From: Paracoccaceae bacterium
Lineage (GTDB): Bacteria; Pseudomonadota; Alphaproteobacteria; Rhodobacterales; Rhodobacteraceae
Direction of reading: 5' to 3'
Assembly (NCBI GenBank): GCA_022822495.1
Contig: JAJEBQ010000037.1
Location: forward strand, 1 to 64,000
Length of the DNA: 64,000 nt
Part shown: positions 40,148 to 49,948 of the stretch, one piece after another
How the letters are laid out: each line of letters begins with the position of its first letter
How positions within the stretch are numbered: position 1 is the stretch's first letter
Translations under genes and position numbers: made by a program
The notes under the pieces: model-generated
Told to the model about the DNA's origin: nothing
The model's database searches: none
Seen by the model: the letters and a program-made list of their open reading frames with translations, nothing else

Positions 40148-41023
40148 CTAATCAATAATTTCGGCAATCTTCATTGCCTCAATTATCTTTTTCTTGGTAG
40201 GTTCTGTTAGTGTTGCCAGTGGCAAACGCACCTCCTCCGAGCAAAGACCCAATACGGACAGGCCAAATTTTGCTCCCACGAGACCAGGTTCCATGAAAAT
40301 TGCTGTATGGAGCGGTAGTAATTTATCCTGCATAACCAGCGCCTTTTGATAATCACCTTCAAGCGTTGCTTGCTGGAATTCAGAGCACAATCCTGGTGCT
40401 ACATTGGCTGTAACCGAAATACACCCTCTGCCTCCGTGAGCATTAAATCCAAGAGCTGAAGCATCTTCGCCAGAAAGTTGCAGGAAGTCTTCGCCACATG
40501 TTTCTCTTTGTTGCGATACTCTTACTATGTCTCCAGTTGCATCTTTGACCCCAATTATTCTTGGAAACTTGGCCAACTCTCCCATGGTTTCCGGGGTCAT
40601 ATCAATGACACAACGGCCTGGGATGTTGTAAATAATTATTGGTATGGTGCTGTTATCGTGGAGGGCCTGAAAATGCTCATACAAACCTTTTTGTGTGGGT
40701 TTGTTGTAATAAGGCGTTACGACCAAGACAGCATCAGCTCCAGATTCTTCAGCTGATTGTACAAATTGTAGAGCTTCATCCGTGGAATTTGATCCCGCAC
40801 CAGCAATAACAGGAACCTTGCCATCGGCATATTCAATCACAGCTTTGACGACATCCTCATGTTCCTTGTGGCTTAATGTCGGGCTTTCACCAGTGGTCCC
40901 AACTGGTACAATACCATTTGATCCTTCGTTGATGTGCCACTTTACAAGTGCTTCAAGTGTCCCCCAATCCACTTCTTTTGATTTAAAGGGTGTGACCAGG
41001 GCAGGCAATGATCCAGAAAACAT
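40148..41023 (-). CDS. dapA: 4-hydroxy-tetrahydrodipicolinate synthase
   Basis: 291 residues, class I aldolase barrel. The active site is visible: '[17 protein letters not shown]', the Tyr in '[14 protein letters not shown]' and the Schiff-base Lys in '[10 protein letters not shown]'. It condenses pyruvate and aspartate semialdehyde in lysine and diaminopimelate synthesis, so it supplies peptidoglycan precursor. It is divergent from the lytic transglycosylase gene slt, the usual alphaproteobacterial layout, with 115 bp shared upstream. Confidence 0.96.
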   Translation of the reverse strand: MFSGSLPALVTPFKSKEVDWGTLEALVKWHINEGSNGIVPVGTTGESPTLSHKEHEDVVKAVIEYADGKVPVIAGAGSNSTDEALQFVQSAEESGADAVLVVTPYYNKPTQKGLYEHFQALHDNSTIPIIIYNIPGRCVIDMTPETMGELAKFPRIIGVKDATGDIVRVSQQRETCGEDFLQLSGEDASALGFNAHGGRGCISVTANVAPGLCSEFQQATLEGDYQKALVMQDKLLPLHTAIFMEPGLVGAKFGLSVLGLCSEEVRLPLATLTEPTKKKIIEAMKIAEIID

Positions 41024-41138
41024 CTTTCTTTCCCTAATTTGACTTTTATTTAAGGGTCAAGCAATTATAATTGCCAAACATCAGCATAATAATATAGAAA
41101 GAAAAACAAAAAAGAGCAGTAGTAATTGGTATATTTCC

Positions 41139-43193
41139 ATGACTTTTAAACGGTTTTTGTGTTTTGCAACCTGGGCGATGCTGTTTTCCCTTATGATTGG
41201 TTCTACGGGATTTTCAAGCCCCAGTGCAGAGGATTCCAAGCATTTCAAACTTGCATTTGAAAAGGCCTCAGCAGAACAATGGAACGAAGCCTATGGCCAT
41301 GCCCGCAAAGTTTCCGATTCAGTAGCAGTTGATGTAATTCGTTGGATACATCTGCGATCTGGTGTTGATGAATGGCAGTATTATCGCTCTTTTTTAGGAG
41401 AAAATAGCGATTGGCCGGGATTAAAAATACTCAGGAAATCTGGGGAGAGCGCGTTTTCCGGGAAAGAAAATCCAAACCAGGTGGTGGATTATTTTAACGA
41501 ATATCACCCTCAGAGTGGTTATGGTGCTCTACGCTATGCGGAAGCTCTGAAGAGACTCGAAAGACCAAGGGAAGCGAATAGAGTTATCAGCAATGCAATC
41601 CTTTCATTACCATTTGACGATGAGAACCTTCGATTTGTAATTAAAAATTATCCTTCTCAATCGATACCATTGTTAGAAACGAGAATGGACAATCTCCTTT
41701 GGCTTAACCGTCTTGAGGAAGCCAAAGAGTTATTACCCTATCTCAAGAATGAAGATACACCCCTTTACAAGGCTAGAATTTCCCTTGACGCAATGCAGAA
41801 AGGAGTAAATTCATTAATCAACAGAATACCCCCGGAAGATCAATCAGATCCCGGACTTGCCTATGACCGCATTCTTTGGCGAGAGCATCATGGATTTAAT
41901 GAATCTGCCTTGGAATTACTTCTTGACCGCAGCAGATCAGCAAAAGGGTTGGGTAAACCGGTCTTCTGGTCTGGAAAAAGGTATCGACTTGCACATGCGT
42001 TCATGAGGGATGAAAAAAATCAAGTCGCCTACGAAATTGCATCCAATCACTTTCTTACCAAGAACGGACGTTTTAATCCTTTGGATTGGCTTTCGAATGC
42101 AGAAAGAGCCAGTTGGGAAAAAAAGCAGCGAAACCGCTATCTTGATCTTGAATGGCTCGCCGGGTTTATTTCACTTCGAAAGCTCAATGATCCGCAAAGA
42201 GCCCTGGGACATTTTTATAATTATTACCAGGAAGTTCAGCGACCTTCTTATTCTTATCCCTCCTATTCACCAGTACGGTTGGGAAGGGCTGGATATTGGT
42301 TAGGTGCTGCTCACGAAGCGGCTGGCAACAAGGAGGATGCTAAAATTGCCTATCAATTCGGCGCTCAGTACCAGACTTCGTTTTATGGTCAGCTTGCGGC
42401 TGAGAGAATTGGATATCCAACAAGCAAATCCCTGGTAGCAAACGAACCCGTCAATTACCAATTGGTATCAAAGCTTCAAAAAGAAAAAGTTGTCCGAGCG
42501 GCCTTATTGTTTCATTCCATTGAAGTTGAACCCTATGCGGGATGGTTTCTAGCGCATCAGGCTGAATTCCTTGATCGCGAAGGATTGACTGCCCTGGCGT
42601 GGATTGCCAAGAAAAATAATGCGGATTTTTCCATGGTCAAAATTGCCAAGCAAGGTACCAGACAGGGTTATGTTATCATTGATTTCCTCTATCCAACTCC
42701 CGATCTGGCTACAAAAAATTTACCAACCAAGCCGGAAGTTATGCTGTCCATTATTCGTCAGGAAACAGAATTCAGACCTCAAGCCGTTAGCCATAAGGGG
42801 GCTTTGGGTTTAATGCAGGTCTTGCCCAGTACAGGTAAGGAAATAGCTGGTAATTTGGGTATCAGTGGTCCTATTAGAGAACTTCTTCTTGATGAAACGA
42901 CCAATGTCAAGATTGGTTCTGCTTACCTTAAGGAATTGCTGGATGAATATGAAGGTGCCAATTTCTTGGCCTTCGCCGCTTATAATGCTGGTCCCGGTAG
43001 ACTAAATTCCTGGTTGGACACGCTTGGTGAACCTGGCGATAATCACCGCAGTATCATTGATTGGATTGAACACATTCCCTACACGGAAACACGTAATTAT
43101 GTGATGAGAGTTCTGGAATCCATGACCGTTTACCAACACCGATTGAGTGGCCGGATTAAGCCCATGAAAACAAGCACTTTGTTTAAGGGATAA
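41139..43193 (+). CDS. slt: Soluble lytic murein transglycosylase
   Basis: 684 residues with an N-terminal signal peptide (about 1-28, hydrophobic 'WAMLFSLMIGSTG'). A long alpha-helical superhelix follows, then the C-terminal SLT domain: 'SIIRQETEF' with the catalytic Glu at about residue 542, 'GALGLMQVLPSTGKEIA' and 'FAAYNAGPGRLNSW'. It cleaves the glycan strand of peptidoglycan in the periplasm with 1,6-anhydro product formation. Divergent from dapA, convergent with the ornithine cyclodeaminase-like gene. Confidence 0.93.
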   Translation: MTFKRFLCFATWAMLFSLMIGSTGFSSPSAEDSKHFKLAFEKASAEQWNEAYGHARKVSDSVAVDVIRWIHLRSGVDEWQYYRSFLGENSDWPGLKILRKSGESAFSGKENPNQVVDYFNEYHPQSGYGALRYAEALKRLERPREANRVISNAILSLPFDDENLRFVIKNYPSQSIPLLETRMDNLLWLNRLEEAKELLPYLKNEDTPLYKARISLDAMQKGVNSLINRIPPEDQSDPGLAYDRILWREHHGFNESALELLLDRSRSAKGLGKPVFWSGKRYRLAHAFMRDEKNQVAYEIASNHFLTKNGRFNPLDWLSNAERASWEKKQRNRYLDLEWLAGFISLRKLNDPQRALGHFYNYYQEVQRPSYSYPSYSPVRLGRAGYWLGAAHEAAGNKEDAKIAYQFGAQYQTSFYGQLAAERIGYPTSKSLVANEPVNYQLVSKLQKEKVVRAALLFHSIEVEPYAGWFLAHQAEFLDREGLTALAWIAKKNNADFSMVKIAKQGTRQGYVIIDFLYPTPDLATKNLPTKPEVMLSIIRQETEFRPQAVSHKGALGLMQVLPSTGKEIAGNLGISGPIRELLLDETTNVKIGSAYLKELLDEYEGANFLAFAAYNAGPGRLNSWLDTLGEPGDNHRSIIDWIEHIPYTETRNYVMRVLESMTVYQHRLSGRIKPMKTSTLFKG

Positions 43194-43246
43194 TTGCTGG
43201 AAGATCACCAATGGTTCCGGCAAGGATGGCGACTGCCTTTATTGGC

Positions 43247-44203
43247 TTAGACCCCACCTTGTGATTGCTGCCATTTACGGTAGAAATATTTACCCGTCAT
43301 CAGATCCAGATGTGCGCCACCACCATTTTTGAAAACTGATATATTCCCTGATGCCCCTCTTGCAAAGCCACCCGATGAGATGTCATAAAAATCGGCAACT
43401 ATGTCATGCTCACTAATTATACCTTTTGCCATGGGAAGAACCAGTTCCCCAATATGACCTATCGTTGTGTTTCGATTATCCACATATATAGTGCCAATTT
43501 CAAGAACTTTGTCATCAGCTTCCCGCATTTCGGAGGAGAACGCACCAATTAGGTCAATATGAGTGGCTGGTGAAACCCAATCCCCTTTCAAAACGGGGTC
43601 ATGTGCCAATGTGGCACAGCTGATTATATCAGCCTTTGCTACTGTATTGGGTAAGTCTTCGGTGTAATTTATGTCGCAAATATCCTCATATTCCCTTGTC
43701 AAGGCCATCGCTCGGGATTTTGTTCTGTTCCATATGGTTATTTTCAGATCTTGAAAAATACTCGTATAAGCTTCTACAAGGGATCGGGCTACGGCTCCCG
43801 CACCAATGATCAAATAGTTTCTTGGGTTGTCTCCAACTAGTAGCGAAGCTGCCAACAGCGAGTCTGCTGCAGTCTTCCACTTGGTAACCAGATGAAAGTC
43901 AATGGTCGCTTCCGGTTCTCCTGTTTCGTCTTCAAACAGGGTCATCATACCGTTGGTTGTTGCCTTGCCAAGGCTTACATTGTCTGGATATACAGTGCAG
44001 GTCTTGACGGCACTTCCCATTCCTTTGATCCAAGCCAACCTGTTAAGCAATCGATTTTGTCCCTGAGCAAGGATATGATCTTTTATCTGAGCCAGCGGAT
44101 ATTTGTGTCCCTCCTTCAACCATTCTATCAGTTCAGACCAATCAAGAATGGGCTCTAGAGATTTCTTGCCAAGATGAACAACCTTTAAATCTTTCTCAAC
44201 CAT
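43247..44203 (-). CDS. Ornithine cyclodeaminase / mu-crystallin family protein
   Basis: 318 residues. The N-terminal half has 'KTCTVYPDNVSLGKATTNGM' and 'TLFEDETGEPEATIDFHLVT'. The Rossmann half begins 'NYLIIGAGAVARSLVEAYTS' and carries 'ADIISCATLAHDPVLKGDWV' and 'THIDLIGAFSSEMREADD'. Members include ornithine cyclodeaminase, ketimine reductase and alanine dehydrogenase, so the substrate is open. Its start overlaps the end of mnmD by eight bases, indicating a shared transcript. Confidence 0.85.
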   Translation of the reverse strand: MVEKDLKVVHLGKKSLEPILDWSELIEWLKEGHKYPLAQIKDHILAQGQNRLLNRLAWIKGMGSAVKTCTVYPDNVSLGKATTNGMMTLFEDETGEPEATIDFHLVTKWKTAADSLLAASLLVGDNPRNYLIIGAGAVARSLVEAYTSIFQDLKITIWNRTKSRAMALTREYEDICDINYTEDLPNTVAKADIISCATLAHDPVLKGDWVSPATHIDLIGAFSSEMREADDKVLEIGTIYVDNRNTTIGHIGELVLPMAKGIISEHDIVADFYDISSGGFARGASGNISVFKNGGGAHLDLMTGKYFYRKWQQSQGGV

Positions 44204-44885
44204 TCGTCAATTTCCCCCTAACCATGTGCTTCTTTTTACCAAATCCTTGAATTCGTTCGATCGTAAATCCTGCTTGACTGAGGTTATTTTGAACCATACC
44301 AGCTGACGAAAAGGTAGCAACAGTCCCTCCAGGCTTGGTTCTGTCAGCAAGGCGTCTGACTAATTTTCCCTCCCACATTTCTGGATTGGTTTTAGGCGAA
44401 AATCCATCCAGAAACCAGCAATCCACTTTTTGATTGAACAAAATAATGGTCTCTCTGGCATCACCTACAATGAGTTCAAAATCAAGATTTGAAAGTTTGA
44501 TTTTTGTTTCTCCCTTTTCCCAATGAAGTAGGAACTCCTCAAGAATGTGTTTGATTTCGGGAAACTTCAGGAGGGCTTTGCGTATGACCTTACCCGGCAG
44601 GGGGTTTATTTCAAAGGAAGTAAATCTCAACACCTCTTGCGAGGTATTCCATTCCCTCCAAAGTTTAAGAGCCAGGAACAAGTTCAAACCGGTACCAAAT
44701 CCCAATTCACCTATGTGAAAGCCACTTTTAAAGTTCCAAGGTATACTATTCCCTTCCATGAACACATGCCTTGCTTCTTCAATACCATTCTTACTGAAGA
44801 AGATGTCTTGGAATTTTGTTGATCTCAACTGCTCGTTATCATCCCAAAAAACATGGGAATAACTATCATTAAAGTTCATAATCAT
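44196..44885 (-). CDS. mnmD: tRNA U34 aminomethyltransferase MnmD (MnmC1-type)
   Basis: 229 residues, DUF752/Methyltransf_30 family. The N-terminus has 'YSHVFWDDNEQLRSTKFQD' and 'FHIGELGFGTGLNLFLALKL' is the SAM-binding motif. 'VDCWFLDGFSPKTNPEMW' and 'TVATFSSAGMVQNNLSQAGF' are the MnmC1 hallmarks. It methylates the aminomethyl group of the wobble uridine to give mnm5U. It is a stand-alone MnmD without the fused oxidase; a MnmC2-like oxidoreductase lies divergently next door. Confidence 0.92.
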   Translation of the reverse strand: MIMNFNDSYSHVFWDDNEQLRSTKFQDIFFSKNGIEEARHVFMEGNSIPWNFKSGFHIGELGFGTGLNLFLALKLWREWNTSQEVLRFTSFEINPLPGKVIRKALLKFPEIKHILEEFLLHWEKGETKIKLSNLDFELIVGDARETIILFNQKVDCWFLDGFSPKTNPEMWEGKLVRRLADRTKPGGTVATFSSAGMVQNNLSQAGFTIERIQGFGKKKHMVRGKLTNG

Positions 44886-45208
44886 TCTTGGGTATCAAGC
44901 CAAACAAATTACAATATAACGGGTATTTCAAAAATTTCATGCACATAACCTAAAGGGCTTCATTGAATCAAAAAATTACGAGTGTTAAGCCAGCCACAAT
45001 GACGCCGATAATGGTACCAGAAAAGATTACTGACGTAACGTTTCACTTGCGCATATTCCTATAATGCCATCAAAGGAAAACTGTGATACTTTTTTGGTCG
45101 TAGGGAATCTGGATTGTAGAAACCTTGTTCCGCATTTATTAAGGGCGAACGTGTTGCTTTGTGAATAGGATGAGTGCATACATTCCACACGATAGAAATT
45201 AATTTGAA
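44886..45208. other. Divergent non-coding interval between mnmD and the oxidoreductase
   Basis: About 323 bp. It should carry promoters for both neighbours. On the minus strand a short open stretch near 44977-45045 would encode a hydrophobic run 'SGTIIGVIVAGLTLVIF', but it lacks a usable start codon (an in-frame stop lies just upstream). It may be the remnant of a small membrane protein. Confidence 0.35.
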
Positions 45209-46309
45209 ATGAAGGACAATATTTTTGATATAGAAGTTGTTGGGATGGGGGTATTTGGCCTCTCAATAGCTTGGGAGTGTGTGAGACGAGGAGCCCGTGT
45301 AAGAGTTGTCGATCATCAACCCTATCAAAGATCCTCGAGTTATGGGCTTGTTGGAGCCTTGACTCCGCATGTTCCCGAACGGTGGGAAATAAAAAAACAA
45401 TTCCAATTTGAAAGCCTGGTAATGGCTAAATCCTGGTGGAACGAAGTCGAATTGGCAAGTGGAATTAATCCCCATTATGACAGATGTGGTCGCATTCAAC
45501 CCATTATTGATGAAAAGGGGCTTGAACGAGCCCATGAACGATCTTTAGAAGCCAAAAAAAATTGGAAGAGCATTGCTTGTTGGAATGTTGTAAAGACAAA
45601 AGACATTGCTTCCTGGCAACCTGAAACCCCTACAGGTTGGGTTATAGCCGATGATTTATCAGCCCGTATAAATCCGAGACTGGCAATCAATTCGCTTAGA
45701 CTGGCATTACTTAAATACAATGTGCCCTTGACTGCGTTGAAAGATCTGGGCAAATTCAAATACAAAAATAAGGTGCTGGCTACAGGTACCGCAGGTTTAA
45801 ATACCCTGAGCAGAGAACTTGACCTCCCAATTGCAGCACATGAAAAGGGCCAAGCCTTATTGATTGCTTACGACTCCTCACATCAACCAATAATAACGGC
45901 TGGAGGTGTTAATATCGTACCTCAACCGAAGGGATTAACGGCAATTGGTTCAACGACAGAGAGATTTTTCGATAACCCCTTTAAAACCGATTACAGGCTC
46001 AATGAGCTTTATGATAAAGCCGTAGACTTACTACCCGTGTTAAAACATTCCATCGTTGTTGAAAAATGGGCCCACGATCGTCCCAGAGCTGTAACCAGAG
46101 CTCCACTGCTTGGCAAACATCCGATTCAGAAAAACACCTATATCGCCAATGGAGGGTTCAAGATAGGTCTTGGAATGGCACCGAAAATAGCCGAGGTAAT
46201 GGCTGATTTGATCCTCAATGACAACAATAGAATCCCCTATAAGTTCTCCCTTGAAAATGCGATTGAGGAAGCAAAAATACGCAAGGTTAAAGAGGCCCCC
46301 ACAATTTAA
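45209..46309 (+). CDS. FAD-dependent oxidoreductase (DAO family, MnmC2-like)
   Basis: 366 residues. N-terminal dinucleotide fold 'IEVVGMGVFGLSIAWECVRR' with the terminal acid in 'RVVDHQP'. Later, 'YDRCGRIQPIID' and 'AHEKGQALLIAYD' are DAO-like, and the C-terminal FAD loop is 'NGGFKIGLGMAPKIAEVM'. Glycine/sarcosine-oxidase-like proteins of this type include the C-terminal half of MnmC, which converts cmnm5U to nm5U for MnmD. Its place next to mnmD suggests that role, but this is inference; a general D-amino acid or imino oxidase is the alternative. Confidence 0.78.
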   Translation: MKDNIFDIEVVGMGVFGLSIAWECVRRGARVRVVDHQPYQRSSSYGLVGALTPHVPERWEIKKQFQFESLVMAKSWWNEVELASGINPHYDRCGRIQPIIDEKGLERAHERSLEAKKNWKSIACWNVVKTKDIASWQPETPTGWVIADDLSARINPRLAINSLRLALLKYNVPLTALKDLGKFKYKNKVLATGTAGLNTLSRELDLPIAAHEKGQALLIAYDSSHQPIITAGGVNIVPQPKGLTAIGSTTERFFDNPFKTDYRLNELYDKAVDLLPVLKHSIVVEKWAHDRPRAVTRAPLLGKHPIQKNTYIANGGFKIGLGMAPKIAEVMADLILNDNNRIPYKFSLENAIEEAKIRKVKEAPTI

Positions 46310-46446
46310 ACACCCATTTTATGGATGGTAAAAATGTTTATCCTGCAAACAATTCTATTTTTGTTTATTATTTTGATGAGTTAGATTCCAGCTGTTGTAC
46401 AGTTGGTAACAACAAACATGCATCAATATTGAAGGGACGGTACCTA

Positions 46447-46923
46447 ATGAATGAATTATCCACCTATAAATTGCAACACAAGTTCAATGCACCCCGTGAG
46501 CAAGTTTGGAAAGCCTGGACTGACCCAGACATGCTTGCCCACTGGTATGGACCAAATACTGAAACAATCATCCATAAACTCGAACTCAAGGTGAATGGTT
46601 TGTGGCTATGCGAAATGAAAATGGGCAAAAACTCCATGTACCAAAGTGCTGAATACCTGGAAATCGTTCCCCCTGAGAAACTTGTCTGGCTTCATTCAAC
46701 CACCGATGAAAATTGGAACATCTTTGCCATGCCGAATAATTGGCCTCGTACCATTTATTCAACAATTACTTTGGACGAAAACGACGGGGTGACAACCCAA
46801 ATTTTAACCTGGACACCCCACAATGTAACCAAAGACGAAAAGGCCTGTTTTGCAAAAGTCAAAGAGGATATGGGTAAAGGTTGGGAAGCCGGTATGAAAC
46901 TGATAGAAGAATTGCTTGCTTGA
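46447..46923 (+). CDS. SRPBCC/AHSA1 domain protein
   Basis: 158 residues from the ATG at 46447, preceded by GAAGGGACGG; the frame extends upstream to 46321 without family-like residues. 'LQHKFNAPREQVWKAWTDPD' and 'MLAHWYGPNTETI' are the AHSA1 START-like entry, and 'WPRTIYSTITLDENDGVTTQ' lies in the beta sheet. Function of such small stand-alone AHSA1 proteins is unknown; they bind hydrophobic ligands or act as co-chaperone-like domains. Likely co-transcribed with the gene that follows. Confidence 0.8.
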   Translation: MNELSTYKLQHKFNAPREQVWKAWTDPDMLAHWYGPNTETIIHKLELKVNGLWLCEMKMGKNSMYQSAEYLEIVPPEKLVWLHSTTDENWNIFAMPNNWPRTIYSTITLDENDGVTTQILTWTPHNVTKDEKACFAKVKEDMGKGWEAGMKLIEELLA

Positions 46924-46963
46924 TAACATACCAAATAGTTTGACAAGCCTGATGTGGTTGGGA

Positions 46964-47578
46964 ATGACCAATCGACACAGTGGATGCCCACATGAAAGAG
47001 AGAAAAGGCGCTCAGCCACGGTCCCCGAGGATAAAACTGAACGTTGGCTAGCAGAGACCTCTCTACTTAGGAAAACCCTCCTGGAATGCGGGGTTAGGGA
47101 AGAAATCAAATGGAACAAGTCATGTTTTACCTACCAAGGTAAGAACATTTGCATTATCCAGAATATGAAGGGTTTTCTTGCCCTTTTGTTCTTCAATGGT
47201 GTTTTATTGGACGACCCCGAGGGTCTACTGGAAATTCAGGGTCCCAATTCACGATCCGATTGCCGCATGAGATTTACAAACTCCCAAGGAATCACCCAAC
47301 AAACCCACTGGATCAAAGCATTTGTTATGCAATCTATCGAGAATGAAAAAGCAAACCGCATGGTCGTCCTTGCACCAGAGCTTGAATACCCCGGGGAGTT
47401 GATTACCAAACTGGCGTCAGATCATGCGTTGAAAGAAGCCTTTATTGGATTGACTCCTGGACGTCAAAGAGGTTACGTTTTGTATTTCTCCGGCGCCAAG
47501 CAGTCAGCAACCCGAATCAAAAGAATTGACAAGTACCGACTCAAAATCCTCCAAGGTAAGGGAATGCTTGAACGGTAG
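46964..47578 (+). CDS. YdeI/OmdA-type protein with DUF1801 domain
   Basis: About 204 residues if the ATG at 46964 is used; the frame is open back to a TTG at 46916 that overlaps the preceding gene. 'LRKTLLECGVREEIKWNKSC' and 'FTYQGKNICIIQNMKGFLAL' form a DUF1801 domain; the C-terminus with 'ALKEAFIGLTPGRQRGYVLY' and 'SGAKQSATRIKRIDKYRLKI' is the OmdA/YdeI tail. Function unknown. These two domains commonly sit beside AHSA1 genes, as here. It is convergent with the glycosyltransferase gene with an 8-base gap. The start is uncertain. Confidence 0.8.
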   Translation: MTNRHSGCPHEREKRRSATVPEDKTERWLAETSLLRKTLLECGVREEIKWNKSCFTYQGKNICIIQNMKGFLALLFFNGVLLDDPEGLLEIQGPNSRSDCRMRFTNSQGITQQTHWIKAFVMQSIENEKANRMVVLAPELEYPGELITKLASDHALKEAFIGLTPGRQRGYVLYFSGAKQSATRIKRIDKYRLKILQGKGMLER

Positions 47579-47586
47579 ATATCATT

Positions 47587-48642
47587 TCAGGTCAGCAGTG
47601 ATGTATAAACCAGGTTTATACCATTCGCTTCCCTGTTAATTGGAAAATATTTAACTGCCCGCATTCTGGCGTTTTGGCACATGTTTTTTCGTAAATCCAC
47701 ATCGGATAGTATCTCACTTGTTGCCTGGCTCAGCTTATCAACATTATCTGCGGGTACGACTCGCCCAATGTCTTTGCCAATCAAAATTGGCCAGGCACCG
47801 GTATCAGTTGTTACGACCGGAATACCACTTGCGAGAGCCTCAAATGGAACCAAGCCAAATCCTTCAGATCTGGAACTGGCAACACAGAGGACCATGGACC
47901 GATACAAATCAATCATGTGATCAGCATCAACCTCACCCGAAAAAATTATCCTTTCGGATAGATCTGCCTTGTCAATCCTGGCAAGAAGTTGTGTCTGGTA
48001 GCTTTCATCCTTGGGCTTGCACAATCCAGCAATGGTTGCAGAAAATTCTGGGAATTTTGGGAGAACCGCCAGCATGGTATCAACAAACAAATCGACCCCT
48101 TTGGCGTACCTTACGCGCCCTATACAGCCAATTTTATTACCTTCAGTATCTTTTTGGTTGGTACCTTCTGAAAGTAGAGGATCTGGAAAATAAACTGTTG
48201 TATCAATTCCGTGGCCAATTTCAGCAGCACATTGTTCCTTGGGTAAAAAATTGTAGGTAAAACTGGAGGTGGCAATAATCACATCCATTTTACCAAGCAA
48301 ACGGAGAAACATTTTGCTATGATGATGATTGGTTGCCGAGGTAAATACCAACTTCCAGCGTTGATGCAGAAGATCCCTCAGAAATATCCCCAAAACCATG
48401 TCAATGGCTCGACGTGCATGCAGAATACGATACCTGGCAATGCCATTGGGTCTGGAATATCCCTTAACAATCAGAGACCACACTGAAAAGGATTGACACC
48501 CTGTTTTTAAATCGCCCCAATCAGCTATACCCAAATCCATTCCCTTTGCGTGATGAGGAATAAGTGCCTTGATGGTCGAAGAAACACCAGTATGCCGCTT
48601 ATGTAAGTTGGCAATGATTACATTCGGCAGTATGGTCTTCAT
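47587..48642 (-). CDS. Glycosyltransferase family 4 protein
   Basis: 351 residues, GT-B fold. 'KIGCIGRVRYAKGVDLFVDT' starts the nucleotide-sugar half, and 'LCVASSRSEGFGLVPFEALA' followed by 'SGIPVVTTDTGAWPILIG' is the GT4 E-x7-E donor site. No signal peptide or membrane span is visible, so it acts at the cytoplasmic face. Acceptor and sugar are unknown; a lipopolysaccharide or glycolipid role is possible but there is no surrounding polysaccharide cluster. Confidence 0.85.
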   Translation of the reverse strand: MKTILPNVIIANLHKRHTGVSSTIKALIPHHAKGMDLGIADWGDLKTGCQSFSVWSLIVKGYSRPNGIARYRILHARRAIDMVLGIFLRDLLHQRWKLVFTSATNHHHSKMFLRLLGKMDVIIATSSFTYNFLPKEQCAAEIGHGIDTTVYFPDPLLSEGTNQKDTEGNKIGCIGRVRYAKGVDLFVDTMLAVLPKFPEFSATIAGLCKPKDESYQTQLLARIDKADLSERIIFSGEVDADHMIDLYRSMVLCVASSRSEGFGLVPFEALASGIPVVTTDTGAWPILIGKDIGRVVPADNVDKLSQATSEILSDVDLRKNMCQNARMRAVKYFPINREANGINLVYTSLLT

Positions 48643-48703
48643 GATGCCTTGATGATCTGAGTTTCTATGCTAATTTTGAAGCACCCTTACAAGTGGCGAT
48701 AAA

Positions 48704-49903
48704 TTATTGGCGTTTACACAAGTCATTAACAGATTGAATCAGATTATCTGTTGCTTTATCCAACATCTCGACTGGTTTGGCAAAACAAAGGCGGAAATAT
48801 CCCTGACATCCAAATTCGCTTCCTGGTATGACTGCTACCAGAGCTTTTTCCAAAAGATAATTACACACATCTTGGTCATTGACAATATCACCATAACCAA
48901 AGAGTTTTTTACAACCTACGAAAAGGTAAAAGGCCCCTTCTGGCTGGTGTACTTCGAGAGCATCACTTTGAGATAATTTCTTGCAAACAAGGTCTCTTGC
49001 CCCGGTGTAATCATTAAGCCATTCAGACAGGAACTCCTGTGAACCCTCAAATGCTGCAATTGCTCCAACCTGGCTCAAAGTCGAAGCGTTCGTTGTTGAT
49101 TGCCCCTGCAACTTAACCATTTGTTTAATAAAGTTTGCCTCACCCGCACAATAGCCAAGCCGCCAACCGGTCATGGCATATGATTTTGACAAACCGCTGA
49201 TCGTTAAAATTCTGGGAATGAGATCAGGTGCCACTTTGGTAAGACTTGTAAATTCGGCCCCTTCGTAAACAATAACTTCATAGATATCATCACTGAGTAC
49301 AGAAACTTGGGGATGTTGCCTTAAAACGGTTGCAATCTCTTCCAGTTCAGATTTGGTATAAACTGCTCCGGTAGGATTTCCTGGTGAGTTTAAGATCAAC
49401 CATCTGGTCTTGCCAGTAATTGCCGCATTGAGTTGATTGGCAGTAATTTTAAATCCTGAAGCTGGTAAGCATTGGACGACAACAGGTAACCCGTGGGCAA
49501 TTTTGACAATTTCGGGATAGCTGACCCAATAGGGTGCGGGTATTATGACCTCATCACCCCTTTCCAGCGATACCATCAGGGCATTGAAAATCAACTGCTT
49601 GCCACCGCACCCTACAACTATGTTTTCAATACGATAATCCGTCCCATTCTGATGATTGATGTGGTTTGCAATCAGGTTCCGCAAATGGGGTTTGCCGGCA
49701 ACTGCTGTATAGCCTGTTTGTCCTGCCAGCGCTCCCTGATAGGCAGCCTCAGTAATATGTCTAGGTGTGTTATAATGAGGTTGTCCTTCGGTCAGATCAA
49801 TCACGTCTTTACCTTGAGCAGCCAAATCCCTGGCTCTTTGGGCCAATCGAATGGTTCCCGAGACCCTGACTTCACCAATGTTCTCATTAATCTGCAAGTA
49901 CAC
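48704..49903 (-). CDS. aatA: PLP-dependent aminotransferase (AatA-like, class I)
   Basis: 399 residues, subgroup I-gamma. 'VIDLTEGQPHYNTPRHITEA' and 'YTAVAGKPHLRNLIANHIN' are N-terminal; 'ILNSPGNPTGAVYTKSELEE' and the PLP lysine in 'LSKSYAMTGWRLGYCAG' follow, and 'FRLCFAKPVEMLDKATDNL' holds the carboxylate-binding Arg. It probably acts as an aspartate or aromatic/aspartate aminotransferase. This is the second class I aminotransferase in the window, from a different subgroup than the one at 37088-38272. Confidence 0.87.
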   Translation of the reverse strand: MYLQINENIGEVRVSGTIRLAQRARDLAAQGKDVIDLTEGQPHYNTPRHITEAAYQGALAGQTGYTAVAGKPHLRNLIANHINHQNGTDYRIENIVVGCGGKQLIFNALMVSLERGDEVIIPAPYWVSYPEIVKIAHGLPVVVQCLPASGFKITANQLNAAITGKTRWLILNSPGNPTGAVYTKSELEEIATVLRQHPQVSVLSDDIYEVIVYEGAEFTSLTKVAPDLIPRILTISGLSKSYAMTGWRLGYCAGEANFIKQMVKLQGQSTTNASTLSQVGAIAAFEGSQEFLSEWLNDYTGARDLVCKKLSQSDALEVHQPEGAFYLFVGCKKLFGYGDIVNDQDVCNYLLEKALVAVIPGSEFGCQGYFRLCFAKPVEMLDKATDNLIQSVNDLCKRQ

Positions 49904-49948
49904 CTCCTTATCTGATGGACTGCCGGGGTTTCACACCAAATTTTGATA

